Shown: one piece after another, positions 32,218-48,019 of the stretch | Position numbering within the stretch: position 1 is the first letter of the stretch | How the letters are laid out: each line of letters begins with the position of its first letter | Assembly: GCF_013385425.1 (NCBI RefSeq) | Contig: NZ_JACAQA010000005.1 | Coordinates: 168,344-232,343, forward strand | DNA: 64,000 nucleotides | Reading direction: 5' to 3' | From: Pseudomonas gingeri | GTDB lineage: Bacteria; Pseudomonadota; Gammaproteobacteria; Pseudomonadales; Pseudomonadaceae | The notes under the pieces: generated by a model | What the model was told of the DNA's origin: nothing | Database searches by the model: none | The model's input: only the letters and a program-made list of their open reading frames with translations | Made by a program: the position numbers and the translations under genes

Positions 32218-33546
32218 ATGCGTCAGCCTGATATCGATCTGCCTTCCAGGCTGCTCGAAGCCCTTTCGCCCTGGCGTAATGCCCAGACCTGGCGGATCGG
32301 CTTCTCCGGCGGCCTGGACTCCACCGTGCTGCTGCACCTGCTCGCCAGCCTGGCGAAAACCCGGCCCCTGCCCAGGATTGCCGCCTTGCATGTCCATCAC
32401 GGGCTGCAGGCGGCGGCCGACGGCTGGCCGGCACATTGCCAGGCCGTCTGTGATGAACTCGGGATACCTTTGCAGGTGATCCGTGTCAGCGTGCAATTGG
32501 GCGCCAGTCTTGAGCGCGCCGCCCGCGATGCGCGTTACCTGGCCTTTGCCGGGGTCACCCAGTTGCACGACGTACTGCTCACCGCCCAGCATCGCGAAGA
32601 CCAGGCCGAAACCCTGCTCTTTCGACTGCTGCGCGGCGCCGGGGTGCGTGGCCTGGCGGCCATGCCGGCGCAGCGCGAGGTCGGCGGCGGCTATCTGGTG
32701 CGGCCTCTGCTGGACGTTTCCCGGGCCGAGCTCGAGGGTTATGCCCGTCAGCACAAGCTGCGCTGGATCGAAGACCCGTCCAACAGTGACCAGCAGTTCT
32801 CGCGCAACTTCCTCCGTCACCGGGTTTTTCCCGGACTGACCGAGCGCTGGCCGCAAGCGGTGAGCAGCATGGTGCGCAGCGCCGCGCACCTGCGCGAGGC
32901 CCAGGAACTGCTCGACGAATTGGCTGAAGTCGACCTCGACGATGCCCTGGCGCATTCCCGGCACGTCTGGCTGGGCATACCGTCGCTGGCCCTCGACGCC
33001 TTGATCGACCTGTCTCCGGCCCGGCAGCGCAACGCCCTGCGGCATTGGCTGGCACCGCTGACCCGGCTGCCGGACAGCGACCATTGGGCTGGTTGGGACG
33101 ATCTGCGCGATGCCGCCCATGATGCCCGGCCGAAATGGCGCCTGGCCGAGGGCGAGCTGCACCGTGCCGACGAGCATTTATGGTGGTTGAGCGGGTCCTG
33201 GTTGCGCCAGCCGTCGGCGGATATCGCCTGGAACTGCCCGAATCGACCGCTGGAGCTGCCGGACAATGGCGAACTGCTGGTGGTCGGCGAGGCACCGGCC
33301 GGTCCCTTGCAGGTTCGCTATCGTCAGGGTGGTGAGGTTTTGCACCTGCCGGACCGCGGACACCGCGATCTGAAGCGCCTGCTTAACGAAAGTGGGGTGC
33401 CCTGGTTTGTCCGCGGCCGATTGCCGCTGCTCTATCGAGGCGACGAATTGCTGGCCGTGGCGAACCTGCCGGGCCTGGACGGCGGGGCGTTGGGTGACTG
33501 GCATTTGCATTGGCAGCCACCTTCGAGCGATCAAGGTTTGAGCTGA
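32218..33546 (+). CDS. tilS: tRNA(Ile)-lysidine synthetase
   Basis: TilS changes C34 of the CAU-anticodon isoleucine tRNA to lysidine, so it reads AUA instead of AUG. The 442-residue protein has the PP-loop SGGLDS at residues 30-35, the HHGLQAAADGWPAHC motif, and a C-terminal domain ending near WQPPSS. ATG 32218 is chosen because a GGGGGG run lies seven bases ahead; a GTG at 32194 is in frame. The pyrG promoter overlaps its last codons. Confidence 0.95.
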   Translation: MRQPDIDLPSRLLEALSPWRNAQTWRIGFSGGLDSTVLLHLLASLAKTRPLPRIAALHVHHGLQAAADGWPAHCQAVCDELGIPLQVIRVSVQLGASLERAARDARYLAFAGVTQLHDVLLTAQHREDQAETLLFRLLRGAGVRGLAAMPAQREVGGGYLVRPLLDVSRAELEGYARQHKLRWIEDPSNSDQQFSRNFLRHRVFPGLTERWPQAVSSMVRSAAHLREAQELLDELAEVDLDDALAHSRHVWLGIPSLALDALIDLSPARQRNALRHWLAPLTRLPDSDHWAGWDDLRDAAHDARPKWRLAEGELHRADEHLWWLSGSWLRQPSADIAWNCPNRPLELPDNGELLVVGEAPAGPLQVRYRQGGEVLHLPDRGHRDLKRLLNESGVPWFVRGRLPLLYRGDELLAVANLPGLDGGALGDWHLHWQPPSSDQGLS

Positions 33547-33566
33547 AAGGCGCTTTCCGGTAGACT
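33538..33566 (+). promoter_or_regulatory. Candidate pyrG promoter
   Basis: TTGAGC (33538-33543) and TAGACT (33561-33566) have a 17-base spacer, a good sigma-70 match. The -35 box lies over the tilS stop. Transcription would begin near 33573, giving a leader of about 250 bases. Confidence 0.55.
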
Positions 33567-33572
33567 ACGCTC

Positions 33573-36316
<2,744 letters not shown>

Positions 36317-36323
36317 TCCTTAA

Positions 36324-37763
<1,440 letters not shown>

Positions 37764-37844
37764 GCAGTAGATGGTAAAAAGACACCAGATTGTGTCGGAA
37801 AAGTCGCTATCGCGAGTTTTTTAGCACTAATCTGATGCTTTGAG

Positions 37845-37876
37845 AGCACAAGCCTGGTTCTTCCAGGCTTCGTGCT
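37845..37876 (+). other. Strong hairpin in the eno-ftsB gap
   Basis: AGCAC-a-AGCCTGG (37845-37857) pairs with CCAGGCT-tc-GTGCT (37863-37876) over a five-base loop: 12 base pairs with a small internal loop. There is no T tract after it. It would lie in the 5' leader of ftsB if transcription starts in the gap. A weaker TCGC/GCGA stem with TTTTTT lies at 37805-37822 and may end eno transcripts. Confidence 0.55.
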
Positions 37877-37934
37877 ATCAGTCGGTTCGAAATGGTTGGC
37901 ATGGCTGTCTTTTCCACTGGATAACTGAAATTCG

Positions 37935-38213
37935 ATGCGCAGTCCCAATTGGTTGTTCCTCGTTCTGCTCTTGCTGCTGGCTGGCCTGCAGTACCGCCTT
38001 TGGGTGGGCAATGGGAGCCTGGCGCAGGTAGCCGACCTGACACAGCAAATTGCCGAACAGCATGCCGAAAACGAGCGTCTGCTGGAGCGTAATCGCGTGC
38101 TTGACGCGGAAGTTCTTGAACTGAAGAAAGGCATGGAGACCGTTGAAGAGCGCGCTCGCCATGAACTGGGCATGGTCAAGGACGGTGAAACCCTTTATCA
38201 GCTGGCGCAATGA
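37935..38213 (+). CDS. ftsB: Cell division protein FtsB
   Basis: FtsB is a small bitopic divisome protein that forms a complex with FtsL and FtsQ. The 92-residue product has one N-terminal membrane helix (about residues 3-20, NWLFLVLLLLLAGLQYRLWV) then a coiled coil with leucine-rich heptads (about 28-65) and a short C-terminal segment (EERARHELGMVKDGETLYQ). The stop overlaps ispD by four bases (38210-38213), a pairing conserved in gammaproteobacteria. Confidence 0.95.
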   Translation: MRSPNWLFLVLLLLLAGLQYRLWVGNGSLAQVADLTQQIAEQHAENERLLERNRVLDAEVLELKKGMETVEERARHELGMVKDGETLYQLAQ

Positions 38214-38920
38214 CTGAATTCTCTCTCCCGGCCTTCTGGGCCGTGATTCCTGCCGCGGGCGTCGGTGCCCGTATGGCCGCGGACCGTCCCAAGCAGTATC
38301 TGTCCCTGGGCGGACGCACGATTCTCGAACATAGCCTTGGCTGTTTCCTCGATCATCCGGGCTTGAAGGGCCTGGTGATTGCCCTTGCCGCCCACGATCC
38401 CTACTGGCCGGGCCTGGCTTGTGCCACGGATTCGCGTATCCAGCGGGTCGATGGTGGCGACGAACGGGCCGATTCGGTACTCAATGCCTTGCTGCACCTG
38501 CATACCCTGGGGGCGGTGGAGGACGATTGGGTGTTGGTCCATGATGCGGCGCGGCCCAATTTGTCCCGTGGCGATCTCGATACCTTGCTCGGTGAGTTGG
38601 CCGATGACCCGGTCGGTGGGCTACTGGCCGTGCCGGCGCGGGACACGCTCAAACGCGTCGACAAGCACGGGCGGGTACTGGAAACCATCGACCGCAGTTT
38701 GATCTGGCAGGCCTATACGCCGCAGATGTTCCGCCTGGGTGCCTTGCACCGGGCCCTGGCGGACAGCCTGGTGGCCGATGCAACCATCACCGATGAAGCC
38801 TCGGCGATGGAATGGGCGGGCCAGGCGCCGCGCCTGATCGAAGGGCGTTCGGACAATATCAAGGTCACCCGGCCTGAAGACCTGGAGTGGTTGCGTTTGC
38901 GCTGGGCTAATCGTCGCTGA
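38210..38920 (+). CDS. ispD: 2-C-methyl-D-erythritol 4-phosphate cytidylyltransferase
   Basis: IspD makes CDP-methylerythritol in the MEP pathway. The 236-residue protein starts with the nucleotidyltransferase motif VIPAAGVGARMAADRPKQY, followed by VLVHDAARPN near residue 105. It is coupled to ftsB by ATGA. Unlike in E. coli, ispF does not follow directly; a LysR-frmA-frmB block of about 3 kb intervenes. The stop is nine bases from the convergent lysR gene. Confidence 0.96.
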   Translation: MTEFSLPAFWAVIPAAGVGARMAADRPKQYLSLGGRTILEHSLGCFLDHPGLKGLVIALAAHDPYWPGLACATDSRIQRVDGGDERADSVLNALLHLHTLGAVEDDWVLVHDAARPNLSRGDLDTLLGELADDPVGGLLAVPARDTLKRVDKHGRVLETIDRSLIWQAYTPQMFRLGALHRALADSLVADATITDEASAMEWAGQAPRLIEGRSDNIKVTRPEDLEWLRLRWANRR

Positions 38921-38929
38921 GGGCACCGG

Positions 38930-39826
38930 TCAAACGCTGTACTCGGGCCGTTTGGCCAATCCTTCCTTGAGATGATCCACCAGCTTGCGCACTTTTGGCG
39001 ACAGGTGCCGCTGTTGCGGATACAGCGCCCATACCGCCGTATTCGGTGGCTGATGGGCTTCGAGCAAGGAGATCAGCGTGCCATTGTGCAAATGCTCCAG
39101 CACGTAATAGTCCGGCAACTGACACAACCCAACCCCCTGCAGCGCCGCATCCAGCACCGCCTGCCCACTGTTGCAGCGCCAATTACCCTGTACCCGCTGA
39201 GAAAACTCCCGCCCGTCCTGCTCCAGTTGCCAGATATCCGAACTGCCGATCAGGCAGTTATGCCGGCTCAATTCCGACAGGCTATGGGGGCGACCATAAC
39301 GTTCCAGGTAGGACGGTGACGCGCACAGGTACATCCGCCGTGGCGCCAGCCGGGTCGCCACCAGCCGCGAATCCTGCAAACGGCCCAACCGAATCGCCAG
39401 GTCCAAGCCCTCATGTACCAGGTCCAGGGTGCGGTTGCTCAACTCGATATCCACCCGCAACTGCGGATGCAGCCCCATGAAACTGGTCACCAGCGGCACG
39501 ATAAAACGTTCGCCGTAAGCCACGGCGCAGGTCATGCGCAACATGCCCTTGGGTTCGCTGGTCAGGTCGCCCACCGCGCGCAGGGCTTCCTCGCGGCCGT
39601 CCTGCAGACGCTGGCAATGCTGCAGGAACGTCTGCCCGGCTTCGGTCAGGGTCACCCGCCGGGTGCTGCGATAGAGCAGACGGGTTTGCAGGCGCTCTTC
39701 CAACCGGGCGATTTGCCGGCTGATATGGGACGAGGACACCCCGAGGCGCTCCGCCGCCGCCGTGAACTGGCTGCATTCGGCCACCGCGACGAACTCGTCG
39801 ATGCCTTCCCAGCGGTTGTCATTCAT
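38930..39826 (-). CDS. LysR-family transcriptional regulator
   Basis: The 298-residue protein has an N-terminal winged helix-turn-helix (about residues 5-65; FVAVAECSQFTAAAERLGVS then SSHISRQIARLEERL) and a periplasmic-binding-like effector domain. ATG 39826 (MNDNRWEGIDEF) is the natural start; extra in-frame residues upstream are not family-like. It is divergent from frmA, with 107 bases between, and so is the likely regulator of the formaldehyde operon. The effector is not known; most frm operons in enterobacteria use FrmR instead, so this control would be different. Regulation of frmA is inference from arrangement. Confidence 0.88.
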   Translation of the reverse strand: MNDNRWEGIDEFVAVAECSQFTAAAERLGVSSSHISRQIARLEERLQTRLLYRSTRRVTLTEAGQTFLQHCQRLQDGREEALRAVGDLTSEPKGMLRMTCAVAYGERFIVPLVTSFMGLHPQLRVDIELSNRTLDLVHEGLDLAIRLGRLQDSRLVATRLAPRRMYLCASPSYLERYGRPHSLSELSRHNCLIGSSDIWQLEQDGREFSQRVQGNWRCNSGQAVLDAALQGVGLCQLPDYYVLEHLHNGTLISLLEAHQPPNTAVWALYPQQRHLSPKVRKLVDHLKEGLAKRPEYSV

Positions 39827-39845
39827 TGGATTGTCCCTGTACAGC

Positions 39846-41046
<1,201 letters not shown>

Positions 41047-41054
41047 GGTCGGTC

Positions 41055-41900
41055 ATGAGCCTGGAAAACCTGTCCTGCCAGAAAAGCTTCGGCGGCTGGC
41101 ACAAACGCTACAAGCACCATTCCGAAGTCCTCGGCTGCGACATGGTGTTCGCTGTCTATCTGCCGCCACAGGCCGAGCAGGGCGGCAAGCTGCCGGTGCT
41201 GTACTGGCTGTCCGGCCTGACCTGCACCGACGAGAACTTCATGCACAAGGCCGGTGCCCAGCGCCTGGCTGCCGAGCTGGGGCTGATCATCGTCGCGCCG
41301 GACACCAGTCCGCGCGGCGCCGACGTGCCCGGTGACCCCGACAAGGCCTGGGACTTCGGCCTGGGTGCCGGTTTCTATCTCAATGCGACCCAGCAACCCT
41401 GGGCCCAGCACTACCGGATGCACGATTACGTGGTGCATGAGCTGCCGGCGCTGGTCGAGGCGCACTTCCCGGCCTCGGACAAGCGCGGTATCAGCGGTCA
41501 TTCCATGGGCGGGCATGGCGCGCTGGTCTGCGCCTTGCGCAACCCCGGGCGCTATCAGTCGTTGTCGGCATTCGCGCCGATCAGCAATCCGATGGATTGT
41601 CCCTGGGGGCAAAAGGCTTTTTCCCGTTATCTAGGGGAAGAACGCTCGCGCTGGCGTGAGTGGGATGCTTGCGTGCTGATCGCCGAGGCCACTGAAAAGC
41701 TGCCGATCCTGGTGGATCAGGGCGATCGCGACGATTTCCTGGCCAACCAGCTCAAGCCCGAGGCGCTGCAACAGGCGGCGAAGCTGGCGCAACATCCGCT
41801 GACGTTGCGGCTGCAACCGGGCTACGACCACAGCTATTTTTTCATCGCCAGTTTCATTGATGACCACCTGCGTCACCACCACGCAGCTCTTAGCGGTTAA
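41055..41900 (+). CDS. frmB: S-formylglutathione hydrolase
   Basis: FrmB (FghA) hydrolyses S-formylglutathione to formate and glutathione, completing formaldehyde detoxification. The 281-residue alpha/beta hydrolase has its nucleophile Ser150 in [11 protein letters not shown], with the oxyanion-region motif [13 protein letters not shown] near residue 50 and a C-terminal GYDHSYFFI histidine. It forms an operon with frmA. A terminator-like hairpin follows immediately before ispF. Confidence 0.96.
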   Translation: MSLENLSCQKSFGGWHKRYKHHSEVLGCDMVFAVYLPPQAEQGGKLPVLYWLSGLTCTDENFMHKAGAQRLAAELGLIIVAPDTSPRGADVPGDPDKAWDFGLGAGFYLNATQQPWAQHYRMHDYVVHELPALVEAHFPASDKRGISGHSMGGHGALVCALRNPGRYQSLSAFAPISNPMDCPWGQKAFSRYLGEERSRWREWDACVLIAEATEKLPILVDQGDRDDFLANQLKPEALQQAAKLAQHPLTLRLQPGYDHSYFFIASFIDDHLRHHHAALSG

Positions 41901-41916
41901 TCTCTCGCAAAATAGG

Positions 41917-41953
41917 TAGAATCACGCCCTGACTTACATCGGGGCGTTTTTTT
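41917..41953 (+). terminator. Terminator-like hairpin touching the ispF start
   Basis: ACGCCCT (41924-41930) pairs with GGGGCGT (41941-41947) and is followed by seven T to the ispF ATG at 41954. It is a good terminator for frmAB, but the GGGG in the right arm is also the only ribosome-binding candidate for ispF. TAGAAT (41917-41922) upstream may be a -10 box. Confidence 0.6.
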
Positions 41954-42427
41954 ATGCGTATTGGCCACGGCTATGATGTGCACCGTTTCGCCGAAGGCGA
42001 CTTCATCACCCTGGGCGGCGTGCGGATTGCACACCACCACGGGCTGCTCGCCCATTCCGACGGCGACGTGCTGCTGCATGCCTTGAGCGATGCGCTGCTG
42101 GGAGCGGCGGCCCTGGGCGATATCGGCAAGCACTTCCCGGACACCGACCCGACCTACAAGGGCGCCGACAGCCGGGTGCTGCTGCGTCATGTGGTGTCGT
42201 TGATCAAGGCCCTGGGCTGGAAAGTCGGCAACGTCGATAACACTATCGTTGCCCAGGCGCCGAAAATGGCGCCGCATATCGAATCGATGCGCGCGCTGAT
42301 TGCCGCGGATCTTGAAGTTGAGTTGGATCAAGTGAACGTCAAAGCCACCACCACTGAAAAGCTCGGTTTCACCGGCCGTGAAGAAGGCATCGCTGTGCAC
42401 AGCGTCGCCTTGTTGCTACGCGCATGA
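41954..42427 (+). CDS. ispF: 2-C-methyl-D-erythritol 2,4-cyclodiphosphate synthase
   Basis: IspF forms the cyclic diphosphate in the MEP pathway. The 157-residue protein has zinc ligands in [11 protein letters not shown] (Asp8, His10) and the active-site stretch [12 protein letters not shown]. The ATG follows a T tract and a GGGG site that lies in a hairpin, so translation may depend on structure. The stop overlaps truD by four bases. Confidence 0.97.
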   Translation: MRIGHGYDVHRFAEGDFITLGGVRIAHHHGLLAHSDGDVLLHALSDALLGAAALGDIGKHFPDTDPTYKGADSRVLLRHVVSLIKALGWKVGNVDNTIVAQAPKMAPHIESMRALIAADLEVELDQVNVKATTTEKLGFTGREEGIAVHSVALLLRA

Positions 42428-43469
42428 CTGAACTGGAACTGCTGGGCCCGCGTGCCTACGGCGATGTCCTCGGGAGCGCGGTGCTCAAGGCCACGGCCGA
42501 AGACTTCCAGGTCGATGAAGTCCTCGATATCCCGCTGAGCGGCGAGGGCGAGCACCTGTGGTTGTGGGTGGAGAAGCGCGGCCTGAATACGGAAGAGGCT
42601 GCCCGGCGTATCGCCAAGGCCGCCGGCGTGCCGTTGCGTACCGTCAGCTATGCCGGTCTCAAGGACCGCCAGGCCCTGACGCGCCAGTGGTTCAGCGTAC
42701 AACTGCCGGGCAAGGCCGATCCGGACCTGTCGGCGGCCCAGAACGACAGCCTGCTGATCCTCAAGAGTGCGCGGCACAAGCGCAAGCTGCAACGCGGCGC
42801 CCATGCCGCCAACGGCTTCACCCTGCGCCTGACCCAATTGAACGCGGACAAGGACGGCCTGCAGCAACGCCTCGAACAGATCGCCGCGCAAGGTATTCCG
42901 AATTATTTCGGCGCCCAGCGTTTCGGTCACCTCGGTGGCAACCTCGGCGAGGCCCGTTCCTATGCGGCGCGCCAGGCCTTGCCCGAGCAGCGCAATGTGC
43001 GTTCGCGGTTGCTGTCCACGGCCCGCAGCTACCTGTTCAACCAGGTGCTGGCGGCGCGTGTCGCCGACGGCAGCTGGAACCGGGCCCAGGTCGGCGACCT
43101 GCTGGCCTTCACCGACAGCCGCAGTTTCTTCCCGGCCGGTGAGGCCGAATGCAGCGATCCGCGCCTGGCCATTCTCGATCTGCACCCCACCGGTCCGCAG
43201 TGGGGCGAAGGTCCGTCACCGGCGGCGGGTGCGACTTTTGCCCTGGAGCAAGCGGTTGCCGAGCGCGAGGCCGAGCTCTGCCAATGGCTGGTCAAGGCGA
43301 CAATGGAACACGAACGACGCATCCTGCGGCTGCCCATTGGCCGGTTGTCGTGGCATTATCCGGAGTCTGATATTCTGCAACTGGAATTCATCCTGCCGGC
43401 CGGATGCTTCGCCACTGCTTTGGTGCGCGAACTCGTCGATCTGGTGCCGGTAGGACAGACGGACAGCTC

Positions 43470-43482
<13 letters not shown>
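42424..43482 (+). CDS. truD: tRNA pseudouridine(13) synthase
   Basis: TruD makes pseudouridine 13 in tRNA(Glu). The 352-residue protein has the catalytic motif [17 protein letters not shown] with Asp81 and the conserved [11 protein letters not shown] motif near 155; the TRUD insertion domain follows. It overlaps ispF at the start (ATGA) and surE at the end (13 bases), so the three genes are coupled. Confidence 0.95.
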
Positions 43483-44896
<1,414 letters not shown>

Positions 44897-45092
44897 ACAT
44901 TTGTTGAACGGCAATGAATTCTGTTTAAGGTCGTAGGTCTTAGAGCGGGACTGGTACGGCACCCATGTTTAAAATGTGTCGGGTTTTCGACTTGGCTTTG
45001 TTGTCAGTGAAATTCCAACAGCCAGTTATACTTACGTCACATTACCGCCTGTACAGGCACTCTTATTTCAGCCACCACAAAGGGAGCGGCGG

Positions 45093-45971
45093 GTGAGTCT
45101 CACAGTCATTCGGCAGCGTATGGGTAAAGCAAGCGTTCAGCGCCTGATGATCGGCCTTGCCCTCAGTGCTTTACTGGCTGGTTGCTCCAGTGCTCCAAAG
45201 AACGGCGTGCGCGTCGTTGATCGTAACGGCAACGCTACAACGACAGCCGCCAGCGCGACGCCACAGAAACCGATGACCACCACCGGCCAGCATGTGGTCA
45301 CCCGTGGCGATACCCTGTTTTCGATCGCCTTCCGCTACGGTTGGGACTGGAAAGCCCTGGCCGCGCGTAACAATATTCCCGAGCCTTACACCATCCACGT
45401 GGGTCAGGCGATTCGCTTCGACAGCCGTTCAAATTCAACGCCGACGGCTGTCGCCTCGACGTCGTCGAGCGCTTCGCCTTCGAGCAAGTTCACTATCACC
45501 CGGCGTCCGGCCAACGGCGCATCTGGCACTGCAACCACCTCGCAACCCGCGGCCCAGGCACCTGCGGCAGCGGCGCCGATGCCGCCGGCCGGTCCCGCGC
45601 CGAAGGGTTGGGCGTGGCCTTCAAACGGTATTCTGATTGGAAAATTCTCTTCAAACGGTAGTTTGAATAAAGGTATTGATATCGCCGGAGATTTGGGACA
45701 GCCTGTTTTAGCTGCATCTGATGGGTCAGTGGTTTACGCCGGGAGTGGGTTGCGGGGCTACGGCGAGCTGGTCATCATCAAACACAGTGATACCTACGTC
45801 AGTGCTTACGGTCACAACCGTAGGCTGTTGGTTCGGGAGGGTCAGCAGGTCAAGGTCGGACAGACAATTGCCGAGATGGGATCAACTGGTACGGACCGGG
45901 TGAAACTGCATTTTGAGATTCGCCGCCAGGGGAAACCCGTAGACCCACTGCAATTCCTGCCACGTCGTTGA
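45093..45971 (+). CDS. nlpD: LysM/LytM lipoprotein NlpD
   Basis: NlpD is an outer-membrane lipoprotein that activates cell-separation amidases. The GTG at 45093, after AGGGAGCGGCGG, gives 292 residues; an earlier open frame to 44976 lacks family features. The lipobox ALLAGC puts the lipidated Cys at 31. A LysM domain (about 68-112; GDTLFSIAFRYGW) is followed by a Pro/Ala/Ser linker and a C-terminal M23/LytM domain. In that domain the metal motif reads NKGID rather than HxGxD, and the final motif KLHF replaces HLHF. This supports an activator without peptidase activity. In Pseudomonas the main rpoS promoter lies inside nlpD. Confidence 0.92.
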   Translation: MSLTVIRQRMGKASVQRLMIGLALSALLAGCSSAPKNGVRVVDRNGNATTTAASATPQKPMTTTGQHVVTRGDTLFSIAFRYGWDWKALAARNNIPEPYTIHVGQAIRFDSRSNSTPTAVASTSSSASPSSKFTITRRPANGASGTATTSQPAAQAPAAAAPMPPAGPAPKGWAWPSNGILIGKFSSNGSLNKGIDIAGDLGQPVLAASDGSVVYAGSGLRGYGELVIIKHSDTYVSAYGHNRRLLVREGQQVKVGQTIAEMGSTGTDRVKLHFEIRRQGKPVDPLQFLPRR

Positions 45972-46079
45972 TCCGTTTTCCAGCCTGTTCTCCTGACTGT
46001 AGTGGGAACAGGTTCCAGCGTTGCCAAGGATAAAGGCGCCGCTCGAGCTTGAGGTCGAACTCACCAAAGGACTATAACA

Positions 46080-47084
46080 ATGGCTCTCAGTAAAGAAGCG
46101 CCGGGGTTTGACATCGATGATGAGGTGCTCCTTATGGACTCCGACATCGTCATGGATATGATGCCGGAGGACGACAGTTCTCCACCCCCAGTTCGTGCCA
46201 AGACCAAGAATGCTGCTGCGCTCAAGCAGCACAAGTACATTGACTACACGCGGGCGCTGGATGCGACCCAGTTGTATCTCAATGAAATCGGTTTTTCCCC
46301 CTTGTTGTCCCCGGAAGAAGAAGTTCATTTTGCGCGCCTGTCGCAAAGTGGCGATCCCGCGGGCCGCAAGCGCATGATCGAAAGCAACCTGCGCCTGGTG
46401 GTGAAAATCGCCCGACGTTATGTCAACCGCGGTCTTTCCCTGCTGGACCTGATCGAAGAGGGCAACCTCGGCTTGATCCGGGCGGTGGAGAAATTCGATC
46501 CGGAACGTGGCTTTCGCTTCTCAACCTATGCCACCTGGTGGATCCGCCAGACGATTGAACGGGCGATCATGAATCAGACCCGGACCATTCGCCTGCCTAT
46601 TCACGTGGTCAAGGAACTGAACGTCTATCTGCGGGCGGCACGGGAGCTGACCCAGAAACTCGATCATGAGCCTTCCCCGGAAGAAATCGCCAACCTGCTG
46701 GAAAAACCGGTGGGTGAGGTCAAGCGCATGCTCGGCCTGAATGAGCGGGTGTCTTCGGTGGACGTGTCCCTGGGGCCGGATTCCGACAAGACGTTGCTCG
46801 ATACCCTCACCGATGATCGACCTACCGATCCCTGCGAGTTGCTTCAGGACGACGACCTGTCCCAGAGTATCGACCAGTGGTTGTCGGAATTGACCGACAA
46901 GCAGCGTGAGGTGGTTGTACGGCGATTTGGCCTGCGCGGGCATGAGAGCAGTACCCTGGAGGATGTCGGCCTGGAGATCGGCCTGACCCGCGAGCGCGTT
47001 CGGCAGATCCAGGTCGAGGGACTCAAGCGCCTGCGCGAGATCCTCGAGAAGAATGGCCTGTCCAGCGAGGCGCTGTTCCAGTAG
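46080..47084 (+). CDS. rpoS: RNA polymerase sigma factor RpoS
   Basis: RpoS is the general stress and stationary-phase sigma factor. The 334-residue protein has the sigma-70 regions: 1.2 ([16 protein letters not shown]), 2 ([39 protein letters not shown]), 3 and 4 ([22 protein letters not shown] and the [16 protein letters not shown] helix-turn-helix). The N-terminal region (to about residue 50) is acidic and short, as in Pseudomonas. The gap to nlpD is 108 bases, and the gene ends at a strong terminator. Confidence 0.98.
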   Translation: MALSKEAPGFDIDDEVLLMDSDIVMDMMPEDDSSPPPVRAKTKNAAALKQHKYIDYTRALDATQLYLNEIGFSPLLSPEEEVHFARLSQSGDPAGRKRMIESNLRLVVKIARRYVNRGLSLLDLIEEGNLGLIRAVEKFDPERGFRFSTYATWWIRQTIERAIMNQTRTIRLPIHVVKELNVYLRAARELTQKLDHEPSPEEIANLLEKPVGEVKRMLGLNERVSSVDVSLGPDSDKTLLDTLTDDRPTDPCELLQDDDLSQSIDQWLSELTDKQREVVVRRFGLRGHESSTLEDVGLEIGLTRERVRQIQVEGLKRLREILEKNGLSSEALFQ

Positions 47085-47105
47085 CGCGCTCCTGCACCTG
47101 CCCAT

Positions 47106-47137
47106 AAAAAATCCCCGATCTGGTCGGGGATTTTTTT
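47106..47137 (+). terminator. rpoS terminator
   Basis: AAAAAATCCCCGA (47106-47118) pairs with TCGGGGATTTTTT (47124-47136) over a five-base loop, followed by a T. It is symmetrical enough to act on both strands and separates rpoS from the minus-strand gene pair beyond. Confidence 0.92.
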
Positions 47138-47189
47138 GCATTGAAATGGGTTCAATGCGTTCCTGCGGAGGCGTTACTGGCAGAAAGCC

Positions 47190-47396
47190 TCAGGCCCCGT
47201 GGCACTTCTTGAATTTCTTGCTGCTGCCGCACGGGCACGGATCGTTGCGACCCACGTCCTTCAGCGCGTTGCGTACCGGCTCCTGGTGAGCGTGACCGCA
47301 GTTCGGGCCGTGGACATGGCCATGGTCGTGATCGTGCTGCTCATGCTCGTGATCGTGGTTGCAATCAGGGCCGTGGACATGGGGTTGCTGGGTCAT
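47190..47396 (-). CDS. His-rich small protein with a SEC-C zinc motif
   Basis: This 68-residue protein has a His/Asp/Glu-rich N-terminal half (repeats of [11 protein letters not shown] and [15 protein letters not shown]) and a C-terminal SEC-C motif, [21 protein letters not shown] binds zinc through Cys-x-Cys...Cys-His, as at the end of SecA. The His-rich part may also bind metals such as zinc or nickel, but no role is known. It is preceded by the LEA14-like lipoprotein gene 7 bases upstream on the same strand, so the two are likely one transcript. Confidence 0.85.
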   Translation of the reverse strand: MTQQPHVHGPDCNHDHEHEQHDHDHGHVHGPNCGHAHQEPVRNALKDVGRNDPCPCGSSKKFKKCHGA

Positions 47397-47403
47397 GCTG
47401 GTG

Positions 47404-47886
47404 TCACTCCGGAATAATTTCGGCGGGAATTATCTCGCCTTTACGCTCCAGGTGCACGTCATGGCTGAGGAATAGTCCGGTTTCCAGTTCGCCCTCCAGT
47501 CGGTAGGGGATCGGATCATGGGGGTGTTTCAGGCGCTTGGTCAGGTCGCGCAGGTGTTCCCAGAGGTTGGTCCTGACTGGAATGACCAGGGAGGCGTGGC
47601 TGTTGGCTTCCACGGTGAACCAGCCGGTGTCGGACTCGCCTTCGCTCAGTAGCCAGCCGTCGAGGTAGAGACGATAATGCAGGCTGCGTACGGTCAGGCT
47701 GTCGTCGTTGGGGTTGTCGACACGAAAGTGCAGGCGAAATTTCTGTTGTACCAGGCGCGCCTTGATCAGTTCGACCCGCACCAGGCGAACCTCGGGCTCG
47801 CGGGTACCGCCATCGAACCAGGACGCACAGCCGGAAAGCGTCAACAGCATAAGCAGGCCGAGCGTGCCAAGTGTCCGTGAGTGCAT
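47404..47886 (-). CDS. LEA14-like (LEA type 2) lipoprotein
   Basis: The 160-residue product starts at ATG 47886 ([10 protein letters not shown]) with a lipoprotein signal ending in LTLSGC, so it is likely anchored to a membrane by its cysteine at about residue 19. The rest matches the LEA type 2 / WHy beta-sandwich domain (residues 34-150; [20 protein letters not shown]), found in desiccation-related proteins and widespread in Pseudomonas. Function here is not established. It is upstream of the SEC-C gene and divergent from the next hypothetical gene by 133 bases. Confidence 0.87.
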   Translation of the reverse strand: MHSRTLGTLGLLMLLTLSGCASWFDGGTREPEVRLVRVELIKARLVQQKFRLHFRVDNPNDDSLTVRSLHYRLYLDGWLLSEGESDTGWFTVEANSHASLVIPVRTNLWEHLRDLTKRLKHPHDPIPYRLEGELETGLFLSHDVHLERKGEIIPAEIIPE

Positions 47887-48019
47887 GGGGTTCCTCCCGC
47901 CGAGGCCCCAGCATAGCAAGCCTGCGACAGAAAAAGCTCATGGTTGTGGCGGTAAATCCACTGGGTGATACTGCCGAGCATTCGCGCAACGGATCAGGTC
48001 GGCGCACAGGAGTGTGATC

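Noticed and set aside
47300..47396. Possible nickel-storage Hpn-like protein
   Set aside because: The His-rich half alone would fit, but the SEC-C end is not found in Hpn proteins, so only a metal-binding guess is kept.
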